Source: CAWGQN01 sp963824885
GTDB lineage: Bacteria; Actinomycetota; Actinomycetes; Actinomycetales; Microbacteriaceae
Assembly (NCBI GenBank): GCA_963824885.1
Contig: CAWGQN010000008.1
Location: 56,952 to 120,951 of the forward strand
Direction: 5' to 3'
Length of the DNA: 64,000 bases
Position numbers and translations under genes: made by a program
Shown: positions 50,884 to 58,980 of the stretch, one piece after another
Layout: the number at the start of each line of letters is the position of its first letter
Position numbering within the stretch: position 1 is the stretch's first letter
Notes under the pieces: generated by a model
Seen by the model: only the letters and a program-made list of their open reading frames with translations
What the model was told of the DNA's origin: nothing
The model's database searches: none

Positions 50884-51971
50884 TGACGTCCCCCGCGAAT
50901 CTCCCGGTGAGAGACGATCTGCGGGGCCAAACACCGTACGGTGCCCCGCAACTTAATGCGCGCATCGCGCTCAATGTCAACGAAAATACTCATCCGCTTC
51001 CCGAGTTTGTCATTGTCGACATTGCGCTCGCCGTTGAACGGGCGCTGCGAACCGTGAATCGCTATCCAGATCGCGAATTCAGCCACCTCCGCGACAGCCT
51101 TGCGGGATATCTGCAACACGGTCTCTCGCGCGAAAACCTGTGGGCCGCGAACGGCTCAAACGAAATAGTGCAACAGGTATTGCAAACGTTTGGTGGGCCA
51201 AATCGAACGGTCTTGGGATTTCCGCCGACGTATTCAATGCACTCGGTTATTGCAGCAAGCACGGGAACCGCGTGGGCGAGTGGCGAGCGCGACGACGATT
51301 TCGAGATTTCGCCGGAGACCGCGCTCCACTGGATCAAAAAAACGAATCCCAATGTCGTGTTCTTTTGTTCTCCCAACAATCCGACGGGAACGCCGGTTTC
51401 TCTCGAAACAATCATCGCGGCGTGTGATGCGACCGATGGCATCGTTCTCGTTGACGAAGCGTACGCCGAGTTTGCGCCGGAGGGTGCGGCCTCGGCGCTC
51501 TCGTTACTCTCGCAATTCGACCGGCTTGTTGTGTCGCGGACAATGAGTAAGGCGTTTGCGTTTGCGGGTGCGCGTCTCGGCTACGTGGCGGCCGCGCCCG
51601 CGGTGTGCGATGCGCTCCGGCTCGTGCGCTTGCCCTACCACGTGTCGTCGTTGACGCAAGCGGCGGCGATTGCCGCGCTCGCTCACGCCCCCACGATGCT
51701 CGCCACGGTCGATGACATCAGAGAGCAACGCGACCGTTTGATAGTCGAATTGGCGACGCTGGGCTTCACGCCCCACAAAAGCTGGGCCAATTTCGTTCTC
51801 TTTGGTGGAGTTCGCGACCCACAGGCCACCTTTGAAGCACTCCTCACGCGCGACATTCTCATTCGTGATCTTCGCATTCCCGGCCACCTTCGCGTTTCGG
51901 CTGGTACTGAGCGTGAGACAACCGCTTTTCTCGGCGCTCTTGCCGACGTTGCCGTCGCAGACCGTCGTTAG
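50883..51971 (+). CDS. hisC: Histidinol-phosphate aminotransferase
   Basis: PLP enzyme of histidine synthesis. Fold type I aminotransferase: LNVNENTHPLP substrate region, SNEIVQQVLQTFGGPNR, FCSPNNPTGTPV, LVDEAYAEF with the PLP Asp, and the Schiff-base Lys in SRTMSKAFAFAGARLGY. 362 residues. GTG start shares one base with the LysM stop. It leads a compact hisC-hisB-hisH-hisA group. Confidence 0.93.
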   Translation: MTSPANLPVRDDLRGQTPYGAPQLNARIALNVNENTHPLPEFVIVDIALAVERALRTVNRYPDREFSHLRDSLAGYLQHGLSRENLWAANGSNEIVQQVLQTFGGPNRTVLGFPPTYSMHSVIAASTGTAWASGERDDDFEISPETALHWIKKTNPNVVFFCSPNNPTGTPVSLETIIAACDATDGIVLVDEAYAEFAPEGAASALSLLSQFDRLVVSRTMSKAFAFAGARLGYVAAAPAVCDALRLVRLPYHVSSLTQAAAIAALAHAPTMLATVDDIREQRDRLIVELATLGFTPHKSWANFVLFGGVRDPQATFEALLTRDILIRDLRIPGHLRVSAGTERETTAFLGALADVAVADRR

Positions 51972-51980
51972 ACTCGCACA

Positions 51981-52604
51981 ATGGAGTCTTCGCCTTCTCG
52001 CCCGTCTCAACGCACGGCTTCGATTGACCGAAAGACAAGCGAATCAACGGTCCACCTCACAATTGACCTCGATGGGGACGGCGCGGCGCGCGTTAGCACG
52101 GGGGTGCCGTTTTACGATCACGTGTTGACGAGCTTCGCGAAACACTCGCTGTGCGATCTCACAATTGAGGCGATGGGCGACCGTGAAATTGACGTTCACC
52201 ACACCGTCGAGGATGTGGGCATTGTTCTTGGGTCGGCGATTCGCGATGCGCTCGGAGCAAAGCGCGGTATTTCTCGTTTCGGCGACGCAACGGTTCCCCT
52301 CGACGAGTCGCTCGTGCGAGCCGCGGTCGATATTTCTGGCCGACCGTTCCTCGATCACTCCGGAGAGCCAGCTGGCTTTGAGTATCACCTGATCGGTGGT
52401 CACTTCACGGGTTCGATGGTTCGCCATGTTTTTGAGGCCATTGTTCTGAATGCGGCAATGACAGTCCACATTTCGGTTCTCGCGGGCCGCGATCCGCACC
52501 ACATTGCTGAAGCACAGTTCAAGGCGTTTGCTCGCGCATTTCGGTGCGCGAAAGAGTTCGACTCGCGCATCAGCGGTGTTCCGTCGACCAAGGGCGCGTT
52601 GTGA
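51981..52604 (+). CDS. hisB: Imidazoleglycerol-phosphate dehydratase
   Basis: Dehydrates imidazoleglycerol phosphate in histidine synthesis. Metal-binding His motifs are visible: FYDHVLTSFAKHS, VHHTVEDVG and the second pair DPHHIAEAQFKAFARA. 207 residues, monofunctional (no phosphatase domain). The stop overlaps the hisH start (GTGA). Confidence 0.95.
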   Translation: MESSPSRPSQRTASIDRKTSESTVHLTIDLDGDGAARVSTGVPFYDHVLTSFAKHSLCDLTIEAMGDREIDVHHTVEDVGIVLGSAIRDALGAKRGISRFGDATVPLDESLVRAAVDISGRPFLDHSGEPAGFEYHLIGGHFTGSMVRHVFEAIVLNAAMTVHISVLAGRDPHHIAEAQFKAFARAFRCAKEFDSRISGVPSTKGAL

Positions 52605-53245
52605 TCCGTCCGTCTATCGTCGTTCTCGACACCGGTAGTGGTAACTTCCGTTCGGCGGCGAACGCACTCGAAGCGGCAGGCGCGACCGTTGACGTAACGA
52701 AACATCGGTCCGCGGCCACGTTGGCCGATGGCCTTGTGATTCCCGGTGTGGGCGCGTTCGGTGCGGTCATGACGGCGTTGCGCGCGGTGAACGGTGTTGA
52801 CCTCATTCTCGACCGATTGGCCGAGCACCGTCCCGTGCTCGGTATTTGCGTCGGCATGCAGGTCTTGTTTGGTCGCGGTAGCGAGCGAAGCGCGGAGACC
52901 GACGGAATCGGTGCGTGGCCTGAGCCGGTAACGAGGTTGCCGGCACCGGTTTTGCCCCACATGGGTTGGAACACCGTCGATGCGCCACCAAATTCGCACC
53001 TCTTTGAAGGGATCGGCAACGAGCGCTTCTATTTTGTTCACTCGTACGCTGTTCAGAAGTGGGAAGGCAAAGGGGTCGACCACTCGACCGAGGCGGTGGT
53101 GTCGTGGTCGACATACGGAAACCGTTTTATTGCGGCGATCGAAGACGGTCCACTGTGTTCGACACAGTTTCACCCTGAAAAGTCCGGTGAGGCAGGAATC
53201 CGCTTGTTGGCCAATTGGCTTCGCCTCGTCTCAAACGCGCGGTAG
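52601..53245 (+). CDS. hisH: Imidazole glycerol phosphate synthase, glutaminase subunit HisH
   Basis: Class I glutamine amidotransferase that feeds ammonia to HisF. Nucleophile Cys in LGICVGMQVLFG, and the His-Glu pair in TQFHPEKSGEAG. N-terminal VVLDTGSGNFRSAANAL is typical. About 214 residues. The GTG at 52601 overlaps the hisB stop; an upstream GTG inside hisB is less likely. The partner gene hisF is not in this window. Confidence 0.94.
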   Translation: MIRPSIVVLDTGSGNFRSAANALEAAGATVDVTKHRSAATLADGLVIPGVGAFGAVMTALRAVNGVDLILDRLAEHRPVLGICVGMQVLFGRGSERSAETDGIGAWPEPVTRLPAPVLPHMGWNTVDAPPNSHLFEGIGNERFYFVHSYAVQKWEGKGVDHSTEAVVSWSTYGNRFIAAIEDGPLCSTQFHPEKSGEAGIRLLANWLRLVSNAR

Positions 53246-53379
53246 TCTGATGAGACGATGACGGTTCTCGCAATCGAATGGACAGCCTGATTCTTCGGAG
53301 TGCGCGGGTGGACGCGCCGTTGCCGCGGGGCGAGTTCCTCACAACCGTCGAAACACACGTCACGACTCTTGAGGACGTC

Positions 53380-54126
53380 ATGAGCGAAACCCCGAGCACC
53401 CACACCCTGACGCTCCTTCCCGCGGTCGACGTCGCACGCGGGAAGGCAGTTCGCCTCCACCAGGGGACGGCGGGAACCGAGAGTTCGTACGGCGATCCGG
53501 TTGACGCCGCGCTCGATTGGCTCGATCAGGGTGCTCAATGGATTCACCTCGTCGACCTCGACGCCGCATTTGGCCGTGGCGAGAACCGGAAGACGATTGC
53601 CTCGATTATTGAGCGGGTCTCGACAATCGACGTCGAACTGTCTGGTGGCATTCGCGACGACGACTCGCTCGCGGCGGCACTCGATCTCGGCGTTGCTCGA
53701 GTCAATTTAGGGACCGCCGCGCTCGAGAATCCCGAGTGGGCCGCGCACGCTATTTCTCGGCACGGAAGCCAGATCGCGGTGGGACTCGACGTGCGAGGTA
53801 CAACGCTTGCGGCGCGAGGTTGGACACGCGAGGGCGGTCAGCTGTGGGACGTGCTCGAGCGCCTCGACGACGTCGGTTGTGCCCGGTATGTCGTGACCGA
53901 CGTGACGAAAGACGGAACTTTGGCGGGTCCGAACCTCGCGCTGCTCGAAGCCGTGCTCGAGCGAACCAAGCGACCGGTCGTCGCCTCGGGCGGAGTGTCA
54001 TCGCTCGGCGACGTCGCTGCTCTTCGAGCTCTCGTTCCGCGCGGACTCGAGGGCGCAATCATTGGAAAAGCACTGTACACGGGAGCGTTCACTTTGCGGG
54101 CAGCGTTGGTTGCGGCCGCACACTGA
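53380..54126 (+). CDS. hisA: Phosphoribosyl isomerase HisA/PriA
   Basis: (beta/alpha)8 isomerase of histidine synthesis; in actinobacteria the enzyme (PriA) often also replaces TrpF in tryptophan synthesis. Visible: LLPAVDVARGKAVRLHQG with the catalytic Asp, VELSGGIRDDDSL, VTDVTKDGTLAGPN with the second catalytic Asp, and VVASGGVSSLGDV. About 248 residues. ATG 53380 with GAGGA upstream fits the family; the 134-base gap after hisH is larger than others in the operon and holds nothing I recognise. Confidence 0.92.
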   Translation: MSETPSTHTLTLLPAVDVARGKAVRLHQGTAGTESSYGDPVDAALDWLDQGAQWIHLVDLDAAFGRGENRKTIASIIERVSTIDVELSGGIRDDDSLAAALDLGVARVNLGTAALENPEWAAHAISRHGSQIAVGLDVRGTTLAARGWTREGGQLWDVLERLDDVGCARYVVTDVTKDGTLAGPNLALLEAVLERTKRPVVASGGVSSLGDVAALRALVPRGLEGAIIGKALYTGAFTLRAALVAAAH

Positions 54127-54162
54127 CGTGATTCTGAAGAGTCGCGCAATGATGACAGCGCG

Positions 54163-54501
54163 CTATGTCACCGGACCCGTGAACTTTTCACCGGGACCCT
54201 CACCAATTGGATCGGGCACGCTAGACGCCTCGCGAAAGGCGAGTTGGAGCGACCGCACACCGTCACGCAGGCTCCGCGCGTGTTGGCCCCCAAGATCGCT
54301 TGCGCTCCCGGTCACAAGCGCGGCGAGCGCGTTGATTAGTTTGCGGGCCTCATCGAGGTCGCAATCGTCGTGTGCGTCGGGCGCGAGCCCGCACTGGACC
54401 GCCGCCGCACTCATGAGGTGAACCGCGACGGTCGTAATGACCTCGACAGCCGGCACCTCGGCAATGTCGCGCGTGGCTTCGTCGAACTTGCCGTCAATCA
54501 C
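54163..54501 (-). CDS. DUF1844 family protein
   Basis: A 112-residue soluble protein. AVEVITTVAVHLMSAAAVQCGL and DLDEARKLINALAALV follow the DUF1844 pattern, a short helical family found near infC in actinobacteria. Function unknown. It is oriented against the his operon and divergent from infC. Confidence 0.83.
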   Translation of the reverse strand: MIDGKFDEATRDIAEVPAVEVITTVAVHLMSAAAVQCGLAPDAHDDCDLDEARKLINALAALVTGSASDLGGQHARSLRDGVRSLQLAFREASSVPDPIGEGPGEKFTGPVT

Positions 54502-54635
54502 GCTGTTCCTCTGCTAGCCTTATTTGGGTTCCGAGGCTTTCTCGGTGCGAAAGTGGAGAATATCCCACCTGCATGTAACCGCTTCACAAGGTTACCGGGT
54601 CGATTGCGCTCCGCCGTGTTGCTGAAGTGACGCGG

Positions 54636-54641
54636 TAGAAT
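54636..54641 (+). promoter_or_regulatory. Candidate -10 box for the infC operon
   Basis: TAGAAT is a good -10 hexamer 134 bases before the infC start, in the 274-base gap after DUF1844. I find no -35 hexamer at the ideal distance (TTGCTG is only 11 bases away), so this is tentative. Confidence 0.3.
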
Positions 54642-54775
54642 AGGGCGCGGTACCGTACATCATTGTCGTGATGCACGTGCTGGTTCGGTTGTGGGTGGGT
54701 AGTGACCCATTTTCACGCGCGCGTGGCACTTGCACCGCGTTCACGCATTACTACTGCACGATTGAGGAGAAACGC

Positions 54776-55381
54776 ATCAGCGATCCCCGCACTAATGAAC
54801 GAATCCGCATTCCTGAGGTTCGCCTTGTCGGCCCTGCCGGTGAACAGGTTGGCGTTGTCAAGATCGAGGTCGCGTTGCGACTCGCGCAAGAGGCAGAGCT
54901 CGACCTCGTGGAAGTGGCTCCGAATTCGAAGCCTCCCGTTGCCAAGATCATGGATTACGGCAAATTCAAGTACGAGGCCGCGCAAAAAGCGAAAGAAGCA
55001 CGACGAAATCAAGCAAATACGATTCTTAAAGAGGTGCGATTCCGCCTCAAAATCGATAAACACGACTACCAGACCAAGCGCAAACGCGCTGAGGGATTTC
55101 TCAAAGCGGGTGACAAAGTGAAAGCGATGATCCTCTTTCGAGGACGCGAGCAGTCGCGCCCCGACCAGGGAGTCCGCCTCTTGCAGCGATTTGCCGAAGA
55201 TGTCTCCGAATTCGGGTCCGTCGAGTCGAGTCCAACAATTGATGGGCGCAACATGGTGATGGTCATCGGTTCCCTCAAGAACAAAGCAGAAGCGAAGGCC
55301 GAGGCGAGTGCTCACCGGGCGGCCTCGAAGACTCGGGTTGGTTCCGAGTCCGGTGCCGGCGAGAGATCGCAAACCGAATAA
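54776..55381 (+). CDS. infC: Translation initiation factor IF-3, apparent AUC start
   Basis: IF-3 binds the 30S subunit and checks the start codon. The family N-terminus (I/M)SDPRTNERIRIPEVRLVG begins at an ATC codon, 6 bases after a strong GAGGAG at 54764-54769. No ATG, GTG or TTG fits that N-terminus; an ATG at 54668 adds 36 unlikely residues. Use of rare AUU/AUC starts for infC is well known and lets IF-3 repress its own synthesis. KIMDYGKFKYEAAQKAKEARRNQ and FRLKIDKHDYQTK are typical. 201 residues with a short extra C-terminal tail. It leads infC-rpmI-rplT. Confidence 0.92.
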   Translation: MSDPRTNERIRIPEVRLVGPAGEQVGVVKIEVALRLAQEAELDLVEVAPNSKPPVAKIMDYGKFKYEAAQKAKEARRNQANTILKEVRFRLKIDKHDYQTKRKRAEGFLKAGDKVKAMILFRGREQSRPDQGVRLLQRFAEDVSEFGSVESSPTIDGRNMVMVIGSLKNKAEAKAEASAHRAASKTRVGSESGAGERSQTE

Positions 55382-55438
55382 TCCGCCCGACCCCTCTACT
55401 CGAGGCGTGAACGCCTCATCCACTTAAAGGAGCATTAC

Positions 55439-55633
55439 GTGCCCAAGAACAAGACCCATTCGGGAACAAAGAAGCGATTCTCAGTCACCGGCGGCGGAAA
55501 ACTTATGAAACAGCAGTCGGGTATGCGTCACAACCTTGAGTCGAAATCGAGCCACCGCAAGCGTCGGCTCAACAGCGAGCAGGTCGTGGCACGATCTAAC
55601 GTCGCGACGATCAAAAAGCTCCTCGGCAGGTAG
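55439..55633 (+). CDS. rpmI: 50S ribosomal protein L35
   Basis: A 64-residue basic protein, MPKNKTHSGTKKRFSVTGGG through SHRKRRLNSEQ, of full length. GTG start with AAAGGAG upstream. A 6-bp hairpin (55402-55407 / 55412-55417) lies in the 57-base gap after infC and might serve as a regulatory element. Confidence 0.97.
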   Translation: MPKNKTHSGTKKRFSVTGGGKLMKQQSGMRHNLESKSSHRKRRLNSEQVVARSNVATIKKLLGR

Positions 55634-55671
55634 AAAACCTCGCCGAACGAACCCGTAAGGAGACCGAACAA

Positions 55672-56064
55672 ATGGCAAGAGTCAAGCGGGCCGCGAATGC
55701 CCACAAGAAGCGTCGCGTCATACTCGAGCGTGCTGAGGGATACCGAGGGCAGCGATCTCGTCTGTATCGCAAGGCAAAAGAACAAGTCACGCACTCTCTC
55801 GTCTATTCGTACCGTGATCGCCGAGCACGCAAGGGTGATTTTCGTCGGCTGTGGATTCAGCGCATTAACGCGGCATCGCGTCTGAATGGCTTGACGTATA
55901 ACCGTCTGATTCAGGGTTTGGGGCTCGCAGGTGTCGAGGTTGATCGACGCATTCTCGCAGAACTCGCCGTGAGCGAGCCAACCACCTTTGCGGCCCTCGT
56001 CTCAACGGCCAGAGAAGCCCTTCCGTCAGACACGTCGGCACCGAAAGCGAATGCGTCAGCGTAG
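55672..56064 (+). CDS. rplT: 50S ribosomal protein L20
   Basis: Early-assembling 23S rRNA protein; in some bacteria it also represses this operon. ARVKRAANAHKKRRVILERAEGY and the RDRRARKGDFRRLWIQRINAA block are diagnostic. The core ends near residue 118, and a short Ser/Ala-rich tail is extra. A GTAAGGAG ribosome site precedes the ATG. Confidence 0.97.
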   Translation: MARVKRAANAHKKRRVILERAEGYRGQRSRLYRKAKEQVTHSLVYSYRDRRARKGDFRRLWIQRINAASRLNGLTYNRLIQGLGLAGVEVDRRILAELAVSEPTTFAALVSTAREALPSDTSAPKANASA

Positions 56065-56106
56065 GAGCAGTCGTGTCACTGTGGAGCCGCTCGAGAAAAA
56101 TCGGCC

Positions 56107-56928
56107 ATGCTTGAGAATCCGCGCGCACCTCGAGTGCGCTCGGTGGCTAAACTTTCCACCAAAAGCGCTCAGGCTGAAACGGGCCTCTTTCTGTTGGAGG
56201 GGCCGCGGTCGGTCGCGGAGGCTCTCGCTTATCGGCCCGAAGTCGTGGTTGAACTGTATGCCACACCCACCGCGCTGGAAAAGTACACGGACATTGCCCA
56301 AACGGCCGTCGATGCCGGAGTCGATGTTGAGTTTGTATCAGAGTCGGTAGCCGACGCAATGGCCGACACCGTGACCCCACAGGGTTTTGTTGGTGTCTGT
56401 CGACAGTTTCCCACCTCGGTAAAAGATATTCTTCGCGAGCAACCGCGTCTCATTGCGATCCTCGAGGAGGTCCGCGATCCGGGAAACGTGGGCACGATAA
56501 TTCGCTCCGCTGACGCCACCGGTGCCGACGCGGTGATTCTCACCGGGCGCAGCGTTGACCTTTACAATCCCAAGGTTGTGCGGTCATCCGCGGGATCCAT
56601 TTTCCACATTCCGGTTGCGGTCGGTGGAGAGCTTCCCGCGGTGTGTGCACGCGCGCGCGACGGCGGAATGTCAATCGTGGCGGCCGATATCAAGGGTGAT
56701 GATTTGCTTGCGGTGCGCAATGAGGAGATTCTTGCCGAGCCAACCGCGTGGATCTTCGGAAACGAAGCGCGCGGTTTGACAGAGGGAACCCTCGAAGCCG
56801 CTGATCGCGTGGTCGCCGTGCCAATCTACGGACTGTCCGAGTCAATAAACCTAGCGACCGCGGCGACCGTGTGTCTTTACGAAAGCGCGTTCGCGCGCCA
56901 TTCCGCGTCGTCACGCCGCCCGTATTGA
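56107..56928 (+). CDS. SpoU/TrmH-family RNA 2'-O-methyltransferase
   Basis: A 273-residue SPOUT methyltransferase. The N-terminal substrate-binding part carries FLLEGPRSVAEAL. The SpoU knot has EVRDPGNVGTIIRSADATGADAV, NEARGLTEGTLEAADRVVAVPI and SESINLATAATVCLYE. The group includes rRNA Gm enzymes such as RlmB and the thiostrepton-resistance enzyme; the exact nucleotide is unknown. It follows rplT by 42 bases, a usual actinobacterial neighbour. A strong bidirectional terminator follows. Confidence 0.88.
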   Translation: MLENPRAPRVRSVAKLSTKSAQAETGLFLLEGPRSVAEALAYRPEVVVELYATPTALEKYTDIAQTAVDAGVDVEFVSESVADAMADTVTPQGFVGVCRQFPTSVKDILREQPRLIAILEEVRDPGNVGTIIRSADATGADAVILTGRSVDLYNPKVVRSSAGSIFHIPVAVGGELPAVCARARDGGMSIVAADIKGDDLLAVRNEEILAEPTAWIFGNEARGLTEGTLEAADRVVAVPIYGLSESINLATAATVCLYESAFARHSASSRRPY

Positions 56929-56929
56929 G

Positions 56930-56975
56930 AGGCGTTCCGCAAGACCCGGCAGCCGGTGGGTCTTGCGGAACGCCT
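56930..56975. terminator. 18-bp perfect hairpin between convergent genes
   Basis: Positions 56930-56947 pair perfectly with 56958-56975 around a 10-base loop. It lies one base after the SpoU stop and 8 bases before the end of the convergent exported-protein gene, so it can serve both. A short T run follows on the + strand. Confidence 0.85.
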
Positions 56976-56982
56976 TTGACAG

Positions 56983-57786
56983 TTACTGTCGCAGAGTGGT
57001 TTCGGGTGTGCTCACGAGTCGCTTGCACGCAATGAGGTTATTTGTGGCCCGCGCGTAAACACACACGTCATTGTCAACGGTGTTTGCGGCGCGGACAGTA
57101 GCCGAGAAAGCGTCACTCTGCGCCTGTCCGGGTTCTGGGTCAAACGGAGGATCGAGGTCGGGTTGCACGGTGGCGCCGTTGACGGTGACTCTAATGTCCT
57201 CTCCGCGGTGATTCCCCTCCGCATCAACCAGCGAGCCGCGAAGTCGGAGGCTGGGGTCCTCGCCCGGCCGATAGAAATTCGACGTGTCGGTTCCGACGAG
57301 TGTCCGAATCTCATTGGTTTCGGAGTTGACGGAGGCCCACGTGACTTCTCTGAGCTGCCCAACCTCGTTGTCTTTCGTTATTGTCTTGCACTCGAGCGGC
57401 TTCTCGCGGTGGCCGACGATGCAGACGGTGTGGGTACCTGGTGTCGCGTCTACAGCGATGTCGAATAGTCCTTCGGGGTTACTCCGGGGAACGATTCGTG
57501 AGGTTGGAAGCCGTGGCGTCTTAACACCGTCAACTGTTACACCAACCTCAATCGGATTACCCGTAAAACCGAGGGCGAGCGCGCGTCCAGAAATCTCAAT
57601 ACCGCTCGCGGTTCGCGAGATGCGGTGAATCTCGGCAGACTGACCCATAAGGTCGCGAACCTCGTCGATCGTGTATCCGGATTCGCTCGCCGATGTCGGC
57701 GAGGCAGCTCCAAAAATTGTGAGGGCGCATGCTGTTGCGAGCGTCGCCGCGGCCAGCCGCGGGGCGACCCGAGAGTGTCTTGTCAT
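56983..57786 (-). CDS. Exported protein of unknown function
   Basis: About 267 residues. A signal peptide (RLAAATLATACALTIFGAASPTSA) ends near residue 35. The rest is acidic and beta-rich, with a repeated pattern of Ig-like strands (GIEISGRALALGF, VGVTVDGVK; then LRLRGSLVDAEGNH, DIRVTVNGATV) and paired cysteines (TVCIVGHREKPLEC; NDVCVYARATNNLIAC). It looks like two related beta domains, each closed by a Cys pair. I recognise no family. ATG 57786 has AAGGGA upstream; the ATG at 57816 lies inside a repeat and is less likely. Confidence 0.7.
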   Translation of the reverse strand: MTRHSRVAPRLAAATLATACALTIFGAASPTSASESGYTIDEVRDLMGQSAEIHRISRTASGIEISGRALALGFTGNPIEVGVTVDGVKTPRLPTSRIVPRSNPEGLFDIAVDATPGTHTVCIVGHREKPLECKTITKDNEVGQLREVTWASVNSETNEIRTLVGTDTSNFYRPGEDPSLRLRGSLVDAEGNHRGEDIRVTVNGATVQPDLDPPFDPEPGQAQSDAFSATVRAANTVDNDVCVYARATNNLIACKRLVSTPETTLRQ

Positions 57787-57799
57787 GAGGTGATTCCCT

Positions 57800-57831
57800 T
57801 TCGTCTTAACTGACATTCGTCTTAACTGACA
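57800..57831 (-). repeat. 16-base tandem duplication in the leader of the exported-protein gene
   Basis: TTCGTCTTAACTGACA (as read on the + strand) is repeated exactly at 57800-57815 and 57816-57831. It lies directly upstream of the ribosome site of the exported-protein gene, in the divergent gap with pheS, and may duplicate a promoter or operator element. Confidence 0.85.
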
Positions 57832-57939
57832 GATTGGCGAGTAGCACCACCATAATGGGGGCGTTTCTCGAGGGGAACAATTTCACCCTGGCAATCGCTC
57901 GGGGAGTCGTCCCGCGACGAACCTCTAGACTTGTGACTC

Positions 57940-58980
57940 GTGTCCGAGTCCACCGAAATTTCTGAGACTGCGGTTGCGTCGGCGCTTAAGGCCGCCCTCT
58001 TGGCCGTTCATTCTGCTGCCGACTCGGCCGAGCTCAAAGCGGCCAGAATTGCCCACGCGGGCGAGTCATCCCCTTTGGCTCGATTCAACGCGCAGCTGGG
58101 CGAAGTGCCAGTCGCACGGCGGGCCAACGCGGGTCGCCTCGTCGGGCACGCGAGGAACCGCGTGAGCGACGCGGTCAAGGCACGCGAACAAGAGATTTCT
58201 GCCGCAGAAGAAGCATCAATGCTCCGTCGGCAGACCGTCGACGTAACGGCCGCCGCGAGCCGCTGGGAGCCGGGTGCGCGGCACCCGCTCTCGCTGCTCA
58301 TGGAACGAATTGCCGACATTTTTGTTGGGATGGGGTGGGAGGTTGCCGAAGGGCCTGAACTGGAAAACGAGTGGTTCAATTTCGACGCGCTTAATTTTGG
58401 TCCCGACCACCCGGCTCGCGCTCTGCAAGACACCCTCTTCATTGATCCCGTCGAGTCGCATTTAGTTCTTCGCACTCACACCTCGCCGGTCCAAGTCCGG
58501 ACTCTGCTTGATCGGCCGCTGCCGGTGTTCGTCATTGCACCTGGCCGCGTGTACCGCACCGACGAACTTGATGCTACCCACACACCGGTTTTTCACCAGG
58601 TCGAGGGGATTGCGGTGGATCGCGGCCTCACAATGGCTCATCTCCGTGGCACTCTTGAGCGCTTTGCTCGTGACATGTTTGGCGATGAGGCGCGGATTCG
58701 CCTTCGTCCCAACTACTTTCCGTTTACCGAACCGAGCGCCGAACTCGACGTGTGGCACGCGGGGGCAAAAGGGGGACCGCGATGGATCGAGTGGGGTGGA
58801 TGTGGCATGGTCAACCCCAACGTTCTCCGCTCAATCGGGATTGACCCGGAAGACTATTCGGGATTCGCATTTGGTATAGGAGTCGAGCGAACTCTCCAGT
58901 TCAGGAACGATATCAATGACATGCGAGACATGGTCGAAGGCGATGTGCGTTTCAGTCACCGATTTGGAATGGTCATCTGA
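57940..58980 (+). CDS. pheS: Phenylalanine-tRNA ligase alpha subunit
   Basis: Catalytic subunit of class II PheRS. The N-terminal coiled coil (to about 95) binds tRNA. HPLSLLMERIADIFVGMGWEVAEGPE starts the catalytic domain. Motif 2-like RTHTSPVQVRTL and GRVYRTDELDATHTPVFHQVEG follow, and motif 3 lies in FGIGVERTLQFRN. 346 residues, GTG start. The stop overlaps pheT by one base. Confidence 0.95.
   Translation: MSESTEISETAVASALKAALLAVHSAADSAELKAARIAHAGESSPLARFNAQLGEVPVARRANAGRLVGHARNRVSDAVKAREQEISAAEEASMLRRQTVDVTAAASRWEPGARHPLSLLMERIADIFVGMGWEVAEGPELENEWFNFDALNFGPDHPARALQDTLFIDPVESHLVLRTHTSPVQVRTLLDRPLPVFVIAPGRVYRTDELDATHTPVFHQVEGIAVDRGLTMAHLRGTLERFARDMFGDEARIRLRPNYFPFTEPSAELDVWHAGAKGGPRWIEWGGCGMVNPNVLRSIGIDPEDYSGFAFGIGVERTLQFRNDINDMRDMVEGDVRFSHRFGMVI

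Noticed and set aside
54668..54775. Extended N-terminus of infC from an ATG
   Set aside because: The 36 extra residues do not resemble IF-3, and a strong ribosome site points to the ATC at 54776.
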